From Chlorogloeopsis sp. ULAP01 (GTDB taxonomy: Bacteria > Cyanobacteriota > Cyanobacteriia > Cyanobacteriales > Nostocaceae), in assembly GCF_030381805.1 (NCBI RefSeq), contig NZ_JAUDRH010000006.1:186001-250000 (forward strand): a stretch of DNA of 64,000 bases. Direction: 5' to 3'. The notes beneath the pieces were generated by a model. It saw only the letters and a list, made by a program, of their open reading frames with translations, was not told the DNA's origin and made no database searches. Shown piece after piece: positions 61,684 to 64,000 of the stretch (positions are counted from its first letter, which is position 1; each line of letters starts with the position of its first letter). The position numbers and the translations under genes were made by a program.

Positions 61684-63111
61684 ATGACTGTTAAATCTAT
61701 GCCCGTTGTCAGCTTAAAACCTGACTTAAGATCCGCTCAAGGTACAAGAGTACAAAAAGGAATAATTATCAGGTTCCTCAGGATAATCTCACTGATATTC
61801 TTAGATATTACTTGTCTTATTTTAGCATGGGATCTAGCAATCATATATGGCGAAGAATCAGATTATCCTTGGGTAGGAAAAAAATCATTATTAGCACTAA
61901 CTATTGCTTTACAGATAGGAATAATTGCTATCAAAGGTTTATATAAGGGAGGAATTAATCGTCGTAATTATTCAAGTTTATTCAAAGCAATATCTACATC
62001 GCAAATCTTTCTATTAATCATTGCTTTCCTTTACGAATCAAATAGCTATATTTCTCGTTCAAGTTTTATAATTTTCTGGATATTATCTGTCATATTTCTA
62101 TGTTTTCAGCGCTATATATTTGACGTTGTTACTAAACATTTACGTAGAAAAGGAGTAATGCGCCATTCTGTATTTTTGATTACCGATCCAGCAGAAAAAG
62201 AGAATCACATTAAAATCATAGAACAGGAAAATTGCTACACTGTACAAGGAATTGCCGATTCTAGTTGTTTGGATTTACGTAACCGAGATAAAACTTTTGA
62301 ATATCTTCGTCGACAGGGAATTGTAGAGGCTTTTGTTTCTTGGAGTGCAATCAAAAATCGTCTGTATTTATGCTGGCATTTCTACACAGCTGGTATTACC
62401 TTGCGTATACTGCCAATAAAAAGTGAAAATTACCATCCAAAATCCACATTTTGGGTAATTGGTGGAGTTCCCTGTATGACAATTTCAGCACCATTTATTA
62501 TTGGTACTGACTTTTTGGTAAAACGGTGTTTTGACCTTTTTTGTTCTATTATTTTGCTATTGCTATTGTCTCCCATTTATTTATTGATTGCTCTATTAAT
62601 TAAGTTTGATTCTTCTGGCCCAATCTTCTTTAGACAAGAAAGAATTGGTTTACACGGTCGAAAGTTTAAAATTTGGAAATTTCGTACTATGGTTGCAAAT
62701 GCAGAGAAATTACAAGCTTCCTTAGAAGCAAAAAATGAGATTAAAGATGGTGTTTTATTTAAAATGAAAGATGACCCTCGTGTCACTCGAATTGGCAAAA
62801 TTTTACGTCTTTATAGTTTGGATGAATTACCACAATTATTTAATGTTTTTTTGGGAGAAATGAGTCTTGTCGGCCCACGTCCCCTCCCTCGCAGAGATGT
62901 AGAAAAGTTTACAACTCATCACTTTGTCAGACAAGAAGTTCTTCCGGGTATCACTGGATTATGGCAAGTTTCGGGACGCTCTAATATTGATAATTTTGAG
63001 GATGCTGTCAAACTAGATATTACTTACATTGAAAATTGGTCATTGTGGCTTGACCTAACAATCTTACTTAAAACTGTGAGGGTTGTTTTGCAAAAAACAG
63101 GTGCATACTAA
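61684..63111 (+). CDS. Polyprenyl-phosphate sugar-1-phosphate transferase (WcaJ/WbaP type)
   Basis: A 475-residue initiating transferase that loads the first sugar phosphate on undecaprenyl phosphate. The N-terminal half has four or so membrane helices and a CoA-binding-like domain. The catalytic part begins after a helix near 290 (KRCFDLFCSIILLLLLSPIYLL), with FFRQERIGLHGRKFKIWKFRTM (about 316-336), DELPQLFNVFLGEMSLVGPRP and PGITGLWQVSGRSN, all hallmark motifs. AGGAG precedes the ATG. It lies at the distal end of the cluster, 520 bp from the previous gene, so may have its own promoter. HepE-like heterocyst polysaccharide enzymes belong here too. Confidence 0.93.
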   Translation: MTVKSMPVVSLKPDLRSAQGTRVQKGIIIRFLRIISLIFLDITCLILAWDLAIIYGEESDYPWVGKKSLLALTIALQIGIIAIKGLYKGGINRRNYSSLFKAISTSQIFLLIIAFLYESNSYISRSSFIIFWILSVIFLCFQRYIFDVVTKHLRRKGVMRHSVFLITDPAEKENHIKIIEQENCYTVQGIADSSCLDLRNRDKTFEYLRRQGIVEAFVSWSAIKNRLYLCWHFYTAGITLRILPIKSENYHPKSTFWVIGGVPCMTISAPFIIGTDFLVKRCFDLFCSIILLLLLSPIYLLIALLIKFDSSGPIFFRQERIGLHGRKFKIWKFRTMVANAEKLQASLEAKNEIKDGVLFKMKDDPRVTRIGKILRLYSLDELPQLFNVFLGEMSLVGPRPLPRRDVEKFTTHHFVRQEVLPGITGLWQVSGRSNIDNFEDAVKLDITYIENWSLWLDLTILLKTVRVVLQKTGAY

Positions 63112-63186
63112 AAATATAGATTCCCGACTTCTCTAAAAGGATGTCGCATATGCCCTATTGTTACTTTTTTCAAGGAGACTCTAATT

Positions 63187-63232
63187 CTATTTTCCCCCCT
63201 AAAAAAGGGGGGTTAGGGGGGATCTCATAGTT
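63187..63232. repeat. CCCCCCT-AAAAA-AGGGGGG repeat
   Basis: A C6/G6 palindrome followed by TTAGGGGGGATC, a very common cyanobacterial intergenic repeat. It may help end the transcript of the transferase gene. Confidence 0.6.
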
Positions 63233-63247
63233 TAGCTATTATCTTGA

Positions 63248-63346
63248 TTAAAACTGTTGTTCTTCTTCATAAAAGAAAAGTTCTGCTAGAAGTGCTAAAC
63301 CAATAATCCAAAGAAAGCACAAAAATAACCAAAGTATTCCTATCAT
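63248..63346 (-). CDS. Putative 32-residue single-helix membrane protein
   Basis: The frame encodes MIGILWLFLCFLWIIGLA followed by LLAELFFYEEEQQF: one hydrophobic helix of about 20 residues with a short acidic tail. AGAGGT lies 7 bp before the ATG. The composition is typical of small membrane proteins and unlike random A/T-rich sequence. No similar gene is known to me. It is flanked by a repeat and by the small secreted protein gene on the same strand. Confidence 0.45.
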   Translation of the reverse strand: MIGILWLFLCFLWIIGLALLAELFFYEEEQQF

Positions 63347-63494
63347 AGCGCTTACCTCTAACAAAATCTTGAGTTGACTTTGCGCGATCGCTTCAGAAAA
63401 ACTTGTTAAATACAATAGCAATAACGGCAGCTAGTTCTATAGCCAATAGCACGCTTCATCTCAAAAAGAGATTAGCTCTGTTAATGTACTCCAA

Positions 63495-63902
63495 TTATTC
63501 GTTGATACCCAGTTGCACTTGCAATCCGTCATTGCCATTAATAGATTGAGCAGGTTGAAGGATAATGGGTGAAGTATTAGTCGGTAATAGTGGCTCATCA
63601 ACTCTTTGCACTCTAACTTTGTTGCTGATTTGCCATATACCTAAGTAAGGATCTACTACATTTTCTCTATTTTCTCTAATGTTAGTACCAGCTTGATTTA
63701 CGAAATTGCTTTCTTTGATAAAAAAATTCGCAAAGTCTTCGTTGGCTGTCCTATTATTGATTCCCATTAGGGACTCACCAGATAAAGTATATTGTTGTCT
63801 TGGATTGGAGATTGGAACTGAGGGTGACTGAGCTTGAACCCTGCTACTTAAGCCAGCGATAACTGTCACGATAACCAGTGCAGCAACAGATTTGGCGTTC
63901 AT
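63495..63902 (-). CDS. Small secreted hypothetical protein (135 aa)
   Basis: A 135-residue protein with a clear signal peptide (MNAKSVAALVIVTVIAGLSSRVQAQS, cleaved near VQAQ). The mature part is hydrophilic, rich in Asn, Gln and Pro, with no cysteine. It would act in the periplasm or outside. I do not recognise a family. Its length and low complexity suggest a cyanobacteria-specific exported protein. The 98 bp to the right edge hold no gene that I can see. Confidence 0.65.
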   Translation of the reverse strand: MNAKSVAALVIVTVIAGLSSRVQAQSPSVPISNPRQQYTLSGESLMGINNRTANEDFANFFIKESNFVNQAGTNIRENRENVVDPYLGIWQISNKVRVQRVDEPLLPTNTSPIILQPAQSINGNDGLQVQLGINE

Positions 63903-64000
63903 TTTGATTATCCAAACTCTATATATACTTATAATGTAGCTATATTTACTATTGTTAAACTTTCAACTTCTTTTTAGCTTATTCTAATACACTCTTCTCT

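Noticed and set aside
1..64000. tRNA, rRNA or CRISPR arrays
   Set aside because: No T-loop-like motif with a fitting cloverleaf, no rRNA sequence and no regularly spaced direct repeats were seen by eye; tRNAscan-SE and a CRISPR finder would settle this.

Overview
The window reads as the chromosome of a filamentous, probably heterocyst-forming (Nostocales-type) cyanobacterium. The HIP1 octamer GCGATCGC and its GCGATCG core recur throughout, the housekeeping proteins look cyanobacterial, and spaces between genes are filled with short hairpin repeats, ACTAATGAC-type tandem repeats and MITE-like elements. I saw no tRNA, rRNA or CRISPR array. This is judged by eye; no database search was possible.

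Region 1 (1-16.2 kb) is mostly housekeeping: the end of an aldo/keto reductase gene, a stretch of gene relics, uvrA with a LexA box, a di-cluster ferredoxin, a LivF-type ABC ATPase, an orphan Wzc-like exopolysaccharide kinase/co-polymerase, ribonuclease Z, a transglutaminase-like protein, gyrA, and an lnt gene carrying three in-frame repeat insertions.

Region 2 (16.2-25.7 kb, minus strand) is the most unusual block. Nine tightly spaced genes run almost in virB order: VirB2-like, VirB3-like, VirB4 ATPase, VirB5-like, VirB6-like, two VirB8-like paralogues, VirB10-like and VirB9-like. No coupling protein, VirB11 ATPase or relaxase is present. It looks like a stripped-down chromosomal type IV secretion or envelope machine of unknown job.

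Region 3 (26.6-36.6 kb) is a phosphorus and nucleotide scavenging island. It holds PhoX, two PhoD-type phosphatases, ribokinase, a yeast Fcy1-type cytosine deaminase, a nucleoside hydrolase and a CoA-binding protein. Candidate PHO boxes precede phoX and the second phoD. Together they could strip phosphate from extracellular nucleotides and recycle ribose and cytosine. Between them lie a PD-(D/E)XK nuclease gene split by a MITE, a photolyase relic and an orphan LexA box.

Region 4 (36.1-42.5 kb) holds a DUF1499 protein, an orphan SMI1/KNR4-like protein, a Nudix hydrolase, an overlapping enolase-superfamily racemase/DUF1611 pair resembling the DgcA/DgcN D-glutamate pathway, and a small zinc-ribbon protein with a TTG start.

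Region 5 (42.6-63.1 kb, plus strand) is a Wzx/Wzy exopolysaccharide cluster. It runs from a BY-kinase/co-polymerase through a flippase, pyruvyl transferase, about seven glycosyltransferases, a Wzy polymerase, a methyltransferase, a WecG/TagA-family transferase gene with a poly(A) frameshift and a secreted GH10 glycosidase, to the polyprenyl-phosphate sugar phosphotransferase that would start synthesis. A putative 32-residue membrane protein and a small secreted protein follow.
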